Positions 44,246 through 54,589 of a DNA stretch of 64,000 nucleotides are shown here, piece by piece; position 1 is the stretch's first letter; every line of letters starts with the position of its first letter. Made by a program: the position numbers and the translations under genes. Below the pieces are notes generated by a model. It was not told the DNA's origin. It did not search any database and saw only the letters and a program-made list of their open reading frames with translations. This stretch comes from Flavobacterium sp. 9 (GTDB taxonomy: Bacteria; Bacteroidota; Bacteroidia; Flavobacteriales; Flavobacteriaceae), in the NCBI RefSeq assembly GCF_002754195.1, contig NZ_PEEU01000001.1:124001-188000 (forward strand), given 5' to 3'.

Positions 44246-47191
44246 TTATTTATTATATGGAATCGCTTTTATAACCGGTTTTTCTCCGTTTTTCAAAAGC
44301 GTTTCATCAAATTCTATTGTAACTTCTTTGCTTTCTCCTTTTAGTAAAGTAAAATAACTATCACTCACAATTGCCGGTAAAATTTGCGCTCCAGTTTTAT
44401 CATTTAAAACTTGAATATGAATTCCGAATGCTAATCCTGAAGGACTTGAAACTTTAGATTTGATAACATATTTTCGGTTTTGTTTTACAACTTTACTGGA
44501 AACATTTACGTTTGCTTTTGGTAATTTATTCAAATCTGTGAAGTCTTTCATATTAGAACCTCTCCAATAAAAATTTTCACTAACCAATTTGTTTTGAGCA
44601 TCTTTTAATTTTAATCTAATGAAATGTACCGGACTCAAATCTGAGGTATTTGTATTAGTTTCGGCTCCAAAAATTTTGAAATCATAAAGCGAATATCCCC
44701 AGCCTGAACCACGTTTTATACCTAACATTCGGACATAACGAGCTTTTACTTCATCAAACGAAATGGTTTCAAGACCTTGTTTTCCTTCTTTTATAATGCT
44801 TGCGTCTGTCCAGTTTTTAGCATCTAAACTTGTTTGAATTTTATATTCTTTTCCGAAGGCATTTTCCCAATTCAGAACCACACGATTTACAACATATTCG
44901 TTTTCAAGATCAACATAAATCCATTCGTTATCTGTTGAATTACTTGCCCAACGACTGCTCGAATCTCCATCTGTAACGTCTCTCGTATTTCCGCCATCTG
45001 TTGAAGAAGCTGTTACATTTTTCTGAAAAGCCAAATCTTTTTGGTTCGAATAAAACGGAATCACAAAACTCTCTGTCGCTGTATTCGAATACGAATCTAC
45101 AATTGCATTTTGTTTGAATTTAGCAACTGATTTTCCATCCAAATTATAAACCGTTGCTTCGGCATTTAGATTTTTGAAATCAGTTCCAGTTGCATTGATT
45201 ACTTTAACCGAATTATTAACTGGATTCCACTGAATGTGTAATGGTTCACAAGCCGATTTTACGCCCCAATATGCTCCTGTCAAATCGTAATAATAATCAT
45301 AAGTCTGCCAAACCATACTTGGATATGACGATTGACTCATCCAGGTCATAATTCCCGAAGCATCTTCCCACATATGATCTAGCCAGCCTTCGTACATGGC
45401 TTTGTTGGTTTCGATATTTAGCAATTGCGCTTTTGTAGTATATTCTTCCAGATTGTTTGGTTTTCCGTAACGTTCTGTTATGCTTTTATCATAATTATCC
45501 GGTGAAGCATTAAAGGCTTTTTGTCCAAAGAAATGTTTGTCCCACATATCATTTCGCGGCCACCAATCTTTCTCCGGAATAAATTTCTTGAAACTTTCGA
45601 TATTAGGAAAAACAGCTGTACCAATTTCAGTTCTTAATCCCCAACCCGGACCATCTCCTGTTCCAACATACGCTGCAGGATATTTGGTGAAATAAAACCT
45701 TGGATCTTTATTTCCCCAAAGTCCGCTTCCGCTCAGGTTTCCTGTATTTGAACAAGGCTGATAATATCTGTCATTATTATCGAAAGTTTTGATGTTTTCG
45801 GCAATCCAACCGTTAAGCGGAGGTTGAGGAACTCCTTCATTATCTCCACACCAAACGGCTATACTTGCATGATTTCTCACTCGTTTTATTTTCTCGACAA
45901 CATTGCTATTAAAAACATGAATGTCTAATGGTAAATTAGGATTTGCATTTAACCAAAAATCATCCCAAACCATAATTCCGTATTTGTCGCAAGCTTCATA
46001 AAATTCATCATCTGTAGTTGAACCTAACCAGTTACGAATGATGTTGTAATTCATTTCTTTATGAAGTTTTACTTTAAGATCGTATTCATCTCCTCGACAA
46101 CGAAGCATATATTCGCTCATTCCCCAGTTTCCTCCTTTTAGAAAAACGCGTTTTCCGTTTATCGAAACATGCAAAACGCCGCCTTCTGTATCGTAGGTAT
46201 ATTTTTTAATTCCGAAAGTTACTTTTTGAGCATCTGAAACAACGTCTCCAATTTTAAAAGTAAATTGACAAGTATATAAATTAGGATCTCCGTAACCATT
46301 TGGCCACCATAATTTTGGATTCTGAATCGCTAGTTCCGGAAACTGTTCTTTACTTAATTTTATGTTTGTAATAGCATTTGCATCCAAACTTATTTTTTTA
46401 GAAAAAGTAATATTTCCAGGCATTATAATTCCTGTCAAAACTCCTTCTTGATTTTGTGCCGAAGAATTTTTTAGATCTACTTTTATTTCAAGATCTGCAC
46501 GTCCGTTTGATGGCAAATCAGTATGAATCCAAGGATCTATAATTGTAATTTTATTGGTATTACTAAGAAAAACATCATCTGTAATTCCTGAATTTAATCC
46601 CGGAACATAAGGCATCCAATCCCAGCCTGCGCTCGAAATATAGGTTGGACTTCCGTAATTATTTAAAGGTTGCTTTGGAATACTCACCAAAATCGCCAAC
46701 ACATTTTTTTCTTTGCGATGCACCAATTTGGTAATATCAAATTTACCGCGTTGCATCATTCCGCTTAAAGTGGCTATTTTTTTTCCGTTAAGGTAAATAT
46801 CGCCTTCACGATTGATTCCTTCAAAGTTTAGCCAGACAATGTCTTTTGTGAAATTCTCAGGAACTGTAAATTCTGAACGATACCAAAAACTACGATCGTA
46901 TTTTGATTTATCTACCTGATAAATATTGTCGCCATAATTAGGATCTTTTTCTATTCCGCTTACGACATAAGAATTAAAAATTGTTCCCGGAACAACGGCT
47001 TTGACCCAATTTATATCTGAATAATTTGAAGCAAATATTTTAAGACTATCCTGCCCTAATTCTGCTTGTGGTTTTAGCTTCCAAACAATATCAGAAGAGT
47101 TTAAACTTACTTTGTTTTGAGAATAAACGCTTAATGATAAAGCATTTAAAACCAATATTATGGTATAAATCTGAATATTAATAAACTTCAT
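44246..47191 (-). CDS. Glycoside hydrolase family 2 with inserted F5/8-type C domain
   Basis: 981 residues with a signal peptide ending near VYSQ (25). The GH2 sugar-binding, sandwich and barrel domains follow; the acid/base is Glu452 in VWCGDNEGV and the nucleophile is probably Glu522 in GLRTEIGTAVFP. The block MVWQTYDYYYDLTGAYWGVKSACEPLH is shared with exo-beta-D-glucosaminidases and beta-mannosidases rather than beta-galactosidases. A discoidin-like F5/8 type C domain occupies about 718-843, inserted within a C-terminal beta domain that resumes at HFIRLKLKD (855 onward). It probably removes a terminal beta-linked hexose or hexosamine. Confidence 0.88.
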   Translation of the reverse strand: MKFINIQIYTIILVLNALSLSVYSQNKVSLNSSDIVWKLKPQAELGQDSLKIFASNYSDINWVKAVVPGTIFNSYVVSGIEKDPNYGDNIYQVDKSKYDRSFWYRSEFTVPENFTKDIVWLNFEGINREGDIYLNGKKIATLSGMMQRGKFDITKLVHRKEKNVLAILVSIPKQPLNNYGSPTYISSAGWDWMPYVPGLNSGITDDVFLSNTNKITIIDPWIHTDLPSNGRADLEIKVDLKNSSAQNQEGVLTGIIMPGNITFSKKISLDANAITNIKLSKEQFPELAIQNPKLWWPNGYGDPNLYTCQFTFKIGDVVSDAQKVTFGIKKYTYDTEGGVLHVSINGKRVFLKGGNWGMSEYMLRCRGDEYDLKVKLHKEMNYNIIRNWLGSTTDDEFYEACDKYGIMVWDDFWLNANPNLPLDIHVFNSNVVEKIKRVRNHASIAVWCGDNEGVPQPPLNGWIAENIKTFDNNDRYYQPCSNTGNLSGSGLWGNKDPRFYFTKYPAAYVGTGDGPGWGLRTEIGTAVFPNIESFKKFIPEKDWWPRNDMWDKHFFGQKAFNASPDNYDKSITERYGKPNNLEEYTTKAQLLNIETNKAMYEGWLDHMWEDASGIMTWMSQSSYPSMVWQTYDYYYDLTGAYWGVKSACEPLHIQWNPVNNSVKVINATGTDFKNLNAEATVYNLDGKSVAKFKQNAIVDSYSNTATESFVIPFYSNQKDLAFQKNVTASSTDGGNTRDVTDGDSSSRWASNSTDNEWIYVDLENEYVVNRVVLNWENAFGKEYKIQTSLDAKNWTDASIIKEGKQGLETISFDEVKARYVRMLGIKRGSGWGYSLYDFKIFGAETNTNTSDLSPVHFIRLKLKDAQNKLVSENFYWRGSNMKDFTDLNKLPKANVNVSSKVVKQNRKYVIKSKVSSPSGLAFGIHIQVLNDKTGAQILPAIVSDSYFTLLKGESKEVTIEFDETLLKNGEKPVIKAIPYNK

Positions 47192-47389
47192 GTTGTTGCT
47201 TAATTGGTTTACAGATTGTAAACATTAAAAAATAAGAATGCCATTTTGGAATAAGTTTTTTCTAACAGAAAACTCACTTGTACTGTTATTACCTAAATCC
47301 AAAATGGCATTACTAATCAAATCGTGATTAACCAAAAATCACGTGACCAAAAAAATAAAAAAATTACATTCAAACTATTTTTAAGGATA

Positions 47390-48922
47390 TTAATATCCTG
47401 GATTTTGATTTTCCGGACCAATCTCATCATTTAGCTTAATCTCTCCGATAGGAATAGGATAAAGACTGTGAAAGGTAGCAATTGTACCGTTTTGTTTTGC
47501 CCATTTGTTACGAGCCTTTACTAATTCTACTAATTTCCCTGTACGATTAAGATCCATTCTTCTCCAGCCTTCAAAAGCTAATTCACGCATACGTTCATCA
47601 AGAATTTGGTCTCTAAATTGCGTTTGAGAAAGTCCGCTCCACTTCATTGCTGCCGGCAATGTTCCTCCAAAAGCTCTTGTACGAACCTGATTTACATATC
47701 CTTCAGCTTCTGCTGTATTTCCTAATTCATTTAAACATTCTGCGTAGTTAAGTAACACATCTGAATAACGAATGTATGGTTTGTTTTTTCCTGAATTCCA
47801 GAACGATTGCTTTCCTTGTACACGAATATCTTCATATTTTTTAACGTGCGGATCTAACTCATCACCACCAAAACCAGCAGGAAGTGTTGGTGTAACTCCT
47901 TTATAAGTAAAATCATAACGAATACTCGCGTCTTTACGCACATCGCCTGGTTCCCATATTCCGCCATCCGTTTTATCTTTATAACAATATTGAGTAGGAA
48001 GTATCAAATCATAACCGCCAAAATAAGCATATTGGTCTATATTTGCCAAAACTCTTGAACCTGTTTGCCATTGGATTTGGTTATTATCAGGCCAGTTATT
48101 ATTATACTGCCATTCATATAAAGATTCTGAAGAATTAGCATGATCCGGGCTAAAAACATCTGCATAATTAGGCAATAAACTATACTTTCCAGATTTAATA
48201 ACTTCTTCAAACCATTGTTTTCCTTTAGCATAATCACGGTATCCTGAAGCTTCTGGAGCATATAGATATACTTTTCCTAAAAGCGCCTGAGCCACACCTT
48301 TTGCAGGAAATGCAGGATTGCTCTGTGTTACAGGAAGTTTTTGAATTGCTCTTTCTAAATCGGCAACTATAGAAGCATACACCAAAGTCAAAGGCTGACG
48401 TTTTAAACCATATTCTACCGTTTTTGCTTTATCATTAATCGGTATTTCTCCCCAATATTGTGTAAGCTCAAACATTAATGTTGCTCTTAAAAAACTAGCT
48501 TCACCAAGTAAAAGATCACGTTTTGCACTATCGTCTTCGGTATTGGTTCCTAATGCTCTAATAGTTTGTGCAGCTACTTCAATTACTGGCCATCTGTCAT
48601 TCCACAATTGCCCAATTGCCTGATTTTCCTGACTTAGAAAACCATTGTACAAATCAAGTCCTGCCTGGTTTGCATCTCCGGTTACCTGCAAAGCCCCTTG
48701 TTGTGCTTCGTCTGTACCAAGAGAAGTATAAAGTCCTGCACGGTCTTTTTGCATATTCCTCCAATTCGTTATAGCTCCCAAAAGAACAGGTTCTATTTTA
48801 CCTAAACTGCCATATGCCTGAGCAGCAGTAAGTGAACTTTTAGGCTCTTCATCCAAAAAATCTGAAGAACAGGAAGCTGATAATATTGCTAAGGCCATAA
48901 AGGCTATAATTTTTGCTTTCAT
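47390..48922 (-). CDS. SusD/RagB-family surface lipoprotein
   Basis: 510 residues from ATG at 48922 (the longer frame to 48961 overlaps susC and is not needed). The lipoprotein signal ends LSASC with Cys18, followed by SSDFLDEEPKSSL, with acidic residues that suit surface export. The helix-rich body and C-terminal QILDERMRELAFEGWRRMDLNRTGKLVELV are typical of SusD. It begins 25 bp after the susC stop and precedes GH2 by 198 bp. Confidence 0.95.
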   Translation of the reverse strand: MKAKIIAFMALAILSASCSSDFLDEEPKSSLTAAQAYGSLGKIEPVLLGAITNWRNMQKDRAGLYTSLGTDEAQQGALQVTGDANQAGLDLYNGFLSQENQAIGQLWNDRWPVIEVAAQTIRALGTNTEDDSAKRDLLLGEASFLRATLMFELTQYWGEIPINDKAKTVEYGLKRQPLTLVYASIVADLERAIQKLPVTQSNPAFPAKGVAQALLGKVYLYAPEASGYRDYAKGKQWFEEVIKSGKYSLLPNYADVFSPDHANSSESLYEWQYNNNWPDNNQIQWQTGSRVLANIDQYAYFGGYDLILPTQYCYKDKTDGGIWEPGDVRKDASIRYDFTYKGVTPTLPAGFGGDELDPHVKKYEDIRVQGKQSFWNSGKNKPYIRYSDVLLNYAECLNELGNTAEAEGYVNQVRTRAFGGTLPAAMKWSGLSQTQFRDQILDERMRELAFEGWRRMDLNRTGKLVELVKARNKWAKQNGTIATFHSLYPIPIGEIKLNDEIGPENQNPGY

Positions 48923-48947
48923 AAAATAATTTTTAAAATTAATTTGA

Positions 48948-51900
48948 TTAAAGAGATACATTTAATCCCATAACTAACATTCTGGAAATAGGATAAGAAT
49001 CTCCTCCCTCTGGATCATAACCTTTATATTTAGTTACAATAAATAGATTAGATCCCGTTACATAAAACCTTACATTTTTAAGGAAAACACTTTCTGCAAC
49101 TTTGTCTTGTAATGTATAAGATAATGTAAGTGCATTTAATCTTAGGAATGAAGCATCTTGTATTGCCTTATCTGTCTCGCCTAAAGAATATCTTCCTCCT
49201 CCATAATAAGCTCTTGGAACATCTGTATTGGTATTAGTTGGAGTCCAACGATCCAAAAGGTCTGTATGTGCTGCACTCATTCCTCCTGAGTTCATATAGC
49301 TTTCGTAAGTACCACTTGGTCTCTTACCACCTATTGAATATGAAAATACTGCATTTAATGCAAATCCTTTATAATTAAGATCTGTAGAAAAACCACCATA
49401 ATAATCAGGATTCAAATCTCCAACTACATATCTGTCTTTATCGTTTATTACACCATCGCCATTACGGTCTTTGATTTTAATATCTCCAGCCTGAACAGTT
49501 CTACTTCCGTAATTTACTTTAGTAAGATCTTCTCCCGTCTGTGCTATACCATCATATTCAAATACATAAACTGTATTTACTGATTGACCTAAGAAAAAGT
49601 TCCCGGTACGTTGGATCTCATTATTACTATAACCACCCAAATTGTATATCTCTGTAGCATCTCCATAAAGTTTTGTAACCTTATTTTTTGCCGATGATAT
49701 GTTGGCAGAAACATTCCATTTAAAGTCTTTGTTTTTAATAATGTCTCCGCTAAGTTCTAATTCTACACCTTTATTAGTTGTAGCACCAATATTATCCAGT
49801 TTATATTTATATCCTGATGAAACCGGCATATTACGCAACATTAAAAGATCGTCATTATTTATATGAAAATAATTAGCACTTGCAGTCAGCCTGTTTTTAA
49901 AGAAACCAGCATCTAATCCAACATTAAATTGTTTTTGTTTTTCCCATCTTAAATCAAAATTATCAATATAATTATCAGACACATAAGTCCCTGAATTATT
50001 ACTAACTTGTGCATTATATAAGGCAAAATATCTGTAAGCATCAACATTTTGATTACCTACCATACCATAACCTACACGAAATTTAAGCTGATTTAATTTT
50101 TCAAATCCTGAAAGGAAATTTTCTTTAGCAACATCCCAACTTCCCGCTATTGAAGGAAAGGTTCCCCACTTGTTATTTGGGCCAAATTTAGAAGAACCAT
50201 CTCTTCTTACTGTACCTGTAATGTTGTATTTACCATCATAAGTATAGTTTGCTCTTGCAAAATAAGATTGGTTTGAATAATCTGTAAAATTCGAGCTTAA
50301 CTGCGCATTATCCTTTTGATATGCACCTGATAATGCCATATAGGTCAAATCATCACTAACAAATCCGCGAGCTCTTACATCAGTACTATTACCTGAATTA
50401 CTCATTACAGAAAATCCTCCCATAACACTTACGTCATGCTTTGCAGCAAAAACTTTACTGTAACTTACGGTATTATCCCACTGATAATTGAATTGTGAAT
50501 ATCTATAATGATGAGCTTCTCCATTCATAGAATTTCTAAGCGATTGTCCTGTGTAACTTGGTATGTAATCAAAATTTGCCTGATCTGCAATATCTACAGA
50601 CAAAGTAGTTCTAATATCAAGACCCTTTACTGGTTTTAAACTTAAAAAATTACTACTTGTAAGTCTGTTACGTGTGCTTGAATTGATGATATCAAGACTT
50701 TTTATCGGGTTATAAAGATTCTGGTCAAATACTTCACCATATCTCAGATAAGTAGCTTTAGAGTCTATTGGCAATAGTGGATTTGCTCCCAATGCCACAC
50801 CAAAAGCACTACCTTCCTGATAATCGCTTTTACTTCTTGAAAAAGTAGTATTTGTACCAAACTGCAGCCATGATTTTAAATCCTGCGTAAGGTTAATTTT
50901 TCCATTATATCTTTTAAAATCAGAGTTTTTAAGAAGTCCTTCTTGGTTAACATAATTAAAACTTACAAAATATGTCCCCTTTTCTCCTCCTCCACTAAAA
51001 CTTAAATTGTGATTAGTCTGAAAACCTGAACGCGTTACCTGATCTAACCAATCATAACTTTTACCCGTTCTGTAAGATTCCAATTCATAAGGCGCAAAAA
51101 CAGTTGAACCATCTGATTTAATTTGATTAACATAAGCAGCACGATCAGCCCCAGGATGCTCATCCATATAACGATTTGCATAAGCATCAACTCTTAGATC
51201 AAATAATTGTTGACCATTCATCAACGGGATAGTTCTTGCAAATTCAGAAACACCCGTCCATGTATCATACTGTATTTTTGCTTCTCCTGATCTTGAACCT
51301 TTTTTTGTCGTAATTACAATTACTCCATTAGCAGCTCTTGAACCATATAGTGCAGTGGCAGAAGCGTCCTTAAGAACTTCCAGACTTGCAATATCGTCGG
51401 GGTTAATGTTTTCAAAATTGCTGTCAGTAACCAAGCCATCTATTACAAATATTGGGTTACCGCCAAAGTTTAGAGAATTATTTCCTCTAATTCTTATTGA
51501 ACCTGTCTGACCTGGTACAGCGCTTTGTTGTATATATACACCTGAAGCGCGCCCTTGTAATGCCTGCACAACATTTGGCGTAGGAACCTCTCTAAGTTTA
51601 TCACCAGAAACACTGCTTACAGCGCCCGATAGATCTCCCTTTTTCATTACGGCTCCAACTATTATAACTTCATTTAATTCCTGAGAGCTTGGTTTTAAAG
51701 ATGCATTTACAACTGAGCTAGTAGCAGAAATGCTTAGTGGAGTAAATCCGATGAAACTAAATTCTAAAGTTGATCCAGCTTTAACATTTGTCAATTTGTA
51801 ACTTCCGTCAATGTCAGTTGCGGTAGAATTTTGTGTACCTTTTACTATAACTGTAGCACCTGGCAATGGTAAATTTTCATTATCTGTAACTTTACCGGTG

Positions 51901-51974
51901 ATGGTTTGGGAATAAAGTGTACCGGCGGACATCATAACTACTAAGAAGCATAAGTATCTTATTGCGATTCTCAT
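48948..51974 (-). CDS. SusC/RagA TonB-dependent transporter
   Basis: 1008 residues with a signal peptide ending near LYSQ (23). A carboxypeptidase-regulatory-like domain (24-100, TITGKVTDNENLPLPGATVIVKG) leads to the plug (VVIVGAVMKKGDLSGAVSSV from about 103) and a 22-strand barrel. There is no STN domain, so unlike the SusC at 21455 it is not part of a sigma/anti-sigma relay; control is by the promoter box at 52057-52090. It imports oligosaccharides with the adjacent SusD. Confidence 0.95.
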   Translation of the reverse strand: MRIAIRYLCFLVVMMSAGTLYSQTITGKVTDNENLPLPGATVIVKGTQNSTATDIDGSYKLTNVKAGSTLEFSFIGFTPLSISATSSVVNASLKPSSQELNEVIIVGAVMKKGDLSGAVSSVSGDKLREVPTPNVVQALQGRASGVYIQQSAVPGQTGSIRIRGNNSLNFGGNPIFVIDGLVTDSNFENINPDDIASLEVLKDASATALYGSRAANGVIVITTKKGSRSGEAKIQYDTWTGVSEFARTIPLMNGQQLFDLRVDAYANRYMDEHPGADRAAYVNQIKSDGSTVFAPYELESYRTGKSYDWLDQVTRSGFQTNHNLSFSGGGEKGTYFVSFNYVNQEGLLKNSDFKRYNGKINLTQDLKSWLQFGTNTTFSRSKSDYQEGSAFGVALGANPLLPIDSKATYLRYGEVFDQNLYNPIKSLDIINSSTRNRLTSSNFLSLKPVKGLDIRTTLSVDIADQANFDYIPSYTGQSLRNSMNGEAHHYRYSQFNYQWDNTVSYSKVFAAKHDVSVMGGFSVMSNSGNSTDVRARGFVSDDLTYMALSGAYQKDNAQLSSNFTDYSNQSYFARANYTYDGKYNITGTVRRDGSSKFGPNNKWGTFPSIAGSWDVAKENFLSGFEKLNQLKFRVGYGMVGNQNVDAYRYFALYNAQVSNNSGTYVSDNYIDNFDLRWEKQKQFNVGLDAGFFKNRLTASANYFHINNDDLLMLRNMPVSSGYKYKLDNIGATTNKGVELELSGDIIKNKDFKWNVSANISSAKNKVTKLYGDATEIYNLGGYSNNEIQRTGNFFLGQSVNTVYVFEYDGIAQTGEDLTKVNYGSRTVQAGDIKIKDRNGDGVINDKDRYVVGDLNPDYYGGFSTDLNYKGFALNAVFSYSIGGKRPSGTYESYMNSGGMSAAHTDLLDRWTPTNTNTDVPRAYYGGGRYSLGETDKAIQDASFLRLNALTLSYTLQDKVAESVFLKNVRFYVTGSNLFIVTKYKGYDPEGGDSYPISRMLVMGLNVSL

Positions 51975-52056
51975 AATGATTTGGTTTTTAGTTAATAAAA
52001 TATTGAGTTAGTTTTTTTTTATATTGAGCATTTAAAATATCAGAAGACGAATTGAC

Positions 52057-52112
52057 TTATACTATCCTATACTACAACAATACAAACATACAAATATTTT
52101 TATAACATCCAA
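52057..52112 (-). promoter_or_regulatory. susC promoter with shared PUL operator box
   Basis: Reading the minus strand, TTG (52112-52110), 19 bp, and TATGTTTG (52090-52083) form a textbook flavobacterial promoter. Directly after it comes GTAGTATAGGATAGTATAA (plus strand TTATACTATCCTATACTAC from 52057), two TATACTA repeats 10 bp apart. The same 30-bp box begins the GH27-like unit at 61948. Its position over the transcription start suggests a repressor site, probably for the GntR protein. Confidence 0.75.
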
Positions 52113-52465
52113 ATTTATGTTTTAAGAATTTGTTATTTTTTTACTGGATTTTTTTCGGCATTTGTATAAATAATAATGTTTAAAAAGAATAAAGGAAAAA
52201 AATCAAGAATAAAATAAAGAAATCTCAGACAAAAACTTACAGAATCTCCTTCCTAAACAAAGAAAATAAGCACTTTCATACGATTTCTATAGTAAAATGC
52301 ACATTTAGAAACAATTCGAAATAAAGGGAAATAAATAGCATAAATTCATGAAATTATTAGCCAAACCATTACTAATAATTCTCGTAAAAGCCTGATTTTA
52401 TATGTGTAAAAAAGACGCATTGATAAGGGGTTATCGTTCTTAAACCTAACAGGTTTAAAAAAAGA
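52113..52465. other. AT-rich gap upstream of susC
   Basis: About 350 bp with no gene and no recognised repeat. Confidence 0.4.
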
Positions 52466-52621
52466 TGTGCCTTTAGGCACTAAAGATTGGTAGAAAATAT
52501 CAATTGGGAATAAATTTAGCGTGCCGTAGGTACGCAACAAAACGTTAATCACGCGCACCTACGGCACGCAAACGGATTTTAAACCATTTTTTTCTACCAA
52601 TCTTTAGTGCCTAAAGGCACA
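52466..52621. repeat. Nested cruciform repeat, copy 2
   Basis: Outer arms TGTGCCTTTAGGCACTAAAG and CTTTAGTGCCTAAAGGCACA are perfectly complementary; ATTGGTAGAAAA then pairs with its counterpart, and GCGTGCCGTAGGTACGC (52519-52535) pairs with the inner right arm (52553-52569). Same architecture as 26937-27094 and 63477-63635, with different pairing bases in the TAAAGATT segment. Confidence 0.9.
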
Positions 52622-52654
52622 GATTTTTGGTTCTTTGTTTTTATTTTCTAATCT

Positions 52655-52951
52655 ATGCGGAGACGCACTGCTGTGCGCCTCTACGTTATAATCTTTGTCT
52701 TCACACCTAATTTTACCGGTGTTAGATCTAACAGGTTTTAAAAACCTGTTAGGTTTGTATTGAACATAAAAAAAACGTAAAAAAGACGCACTGCTGTGCG
52801 CCTCTACGTTAAAATCTTTATCATTTGCAATTACCCTACAACGGATTAAAATCCGTTGCTACAATATAAATCATTCCTCCGGAATTTTATTCAAATACAT
52901 TCCTTAGAAACAAAACACAAAAAAAGACGCACTGCTGTGCGCCTCTACGTT
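52655..52951. repeat. Cluster of three GACGCACTGCTGTGCG REP-like repeats
   Basis: Copies of GACGCACTGCTGTGCGCCTC followed by TACGTT start at about 52660, 52785 and 52926. Two palindromes lie between them: CTAACAGGTTTTAAAACC-type at about 52728-52757 and CAACGGATTAAAATCCGTTG at 52849-52868. A fourth copy, inverted, is at 63418-63448 and matches the first over 31 bases. Confidence 0.85.
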
Positions 52952-52993
52952 AAAACCTTTGTCCCTTTGAGCCTTCAAGCCTTTGAACCTTCC

Positions 52994-54586
52994 TCACGCT
53001 ATTCCCCATTTTGAGAACAGAATAAAAATACTAATCATACCAATTAAAAGCGCTCCAAAATACCAATAACGGTTTTTCCACGGCGCGAGTCCAACAGATT
53101 CAAGTTTGATTTCGGTGTATTTATAATTCGGATAAAACCTTGAAACCACCAACATACATATTGTTGTAAGAACAAATAATATAGCCAGCATATGCAAGTA
53201 ATGAAGTTTGATATCCAGAATATAATTAAAGATTACATAACTTAAAATAAAGAATATCATTCCGATTCTAGCGGCTTGTGGCGGAACTTTTTTCGATACA
53301 AAACCAACGAGAATTATCGTGAAAATTGGCACACAAAACATTCCTCCAAGCTGTTGCAAATACGTATAAAAACCAGCTTTGCTAAACATGATAAACGGAG
53401 CCGAAAACATGGCTAAAGCCGAAACAATTATCTCGAATTTGCGTCCCGTATAAACCAAATGTTTCTCTGTAACTTCTTTATTTCTTTTTTCCAACCATGG
53501 TTTATAAAGGTTCAAAACAAAGAGCGTACTGCTACTGTTTAAACCCGCATTAAAAGTACTTATTGCAGCGCCTAAAACTACTGCAGCGGTTAAACCAATT
53601 AAAAGTGTAGGCAACGTATCTTTTACCACTAATGGAAAAACTTCGGTAGTATTCTCTAAATTTTTATACAAATGAACACCAATAAGTCCAGGAATATTAA
53701 TAATAAACGGACATAACAATTTTCCTAAACAAGCCAATCCCATTCCTTTTTGACTGTGCGAAAGACTTTTTGCCGAAAGCGCCTGCTGAACAATAAACTG
53801 CTCCATTCCCCAATAATACAGGTTCATGATAAACATACCTGTAAAAATCGTACTTAACGGAACTTCATCTGTCGGACTTCCAATAGCGTTGAGATGTTCT
53901 TTATTCTGCGAAAGCATGATATGCAAACCCTGAAACCAATCGCCGTGACCAAGAAATTTGAATCCAAAATAAGGAAAAGCGATACCAATGGTCAATAATC
54001 CAATGCTTAAAATAGTATCACTTATAGATATTGCGCGCAAACCTCCAAGAACAGAATAAGCACAACCGGTTAACCCGATTACCCAAACCATAATCCAGAT
54101 ATTTTGCCAATACGTTAAGTGCAAAGGTTCTAAGAAATTGAACATTCCGGTTAACGCAACCGCTCCGCCATATAAAACGGCAGGAAGTAAATTAACGATA
54201 TAACTGCATAAAAATACAATTGAAACCAATCTTTTGGTAGATTGATCGTAGCGTTTTCCTAAATAATCCGGAATCGTCATGGCTCCGGTACGAAAATAAA
54301 TAGGCAAAAAGTATTCTGCAACCAATAACATTGCCAGCACAGAACTCACGCCCCATGCAATAACGCTCATATTATTGGTGTAAATAGATTCGTTTTCGCC
54401 TATAAATTGATTCGCACTTATATTGCTTAACAACAATGCTCCTCCAACTATTAGGAAATTATTGTTGTGATCTGCAAAAAAAAGTCCACTGGTAGTTTGT
54501 ACCTTTTTTTTACGTGTTTTAATTGCTGAAATTAGGGCAATAAGACCTGTAACTAATATAAAACTGACAATAGACCAAACACTCAT
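52994..54586 (-). CDS. Sodium:solute symporter (SGLT family)
   Basis: 530 residues with about 13-14 transmembrane helices. Family segments include SNISANQFIGENESIYTNNMSVIAWG near 54, the helix-1/loop region RTGAMTIPDYLGKRYD, GLRAISISDT, and GAAISTFNAGLNSSSTLFVLNLYKPW. The GAAISTFNAGLNSSSTL segment is the helix that contacts sodium and sugar. It begins 3 bp after the GntR stop codon, so regulator and carrier are co-transcribed, and the monosaccharide freed by the neighbouring alpha-galactosidases is a likely cargo. Confidence 0.93.
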   Translation of the reverse strand: MSVWSIVSFILVTGLIALISAIKTRKKKVQTTSGLFFADHNNNFLIVGGALLLSNISANQFIGENESIYTNNMSVIAWGVSSVLAMLLVAEYFLPIYFRTGAMTIPDYLGKRYDQSTKRLVSIVFLCSYIVNLLPAVLYGGAVALTGMFNFLEPLHLTYWQNIWIMVWVIGLTGCAYSVLGGLRAISISDTILSIGLLTIGIAFPYFGFKFLGHGDWFQGLHIMLSQNKEHLNAIGSPTDEVPLSTIFTGMFIMNLYYWGMEQFIVQQALSAKSLSHSQKGMGLACLGKLLCPFIINIPGLIGVHLYKNLENTTEVFPLVVKDTLPTLLIGLTAAVVLGAAISTFNAGLNSSSTLFVLNLYKPWLEKRNKEVTEKHLVYTGRKFEIIVSALAMFSAPFIMFSKAGFYTYLQQLGGMFCVPIFTIILVGFVSKKVPPQAARIGMIFFILSYVIFNYILDIKLHYLHMLAILFVLTTICMLVVSRFYPNYKYTEIKLESVGLAPWKNRYWYFGALLIGMISIFILFSKWGIA

Positions 54587-54589
54587 AAA

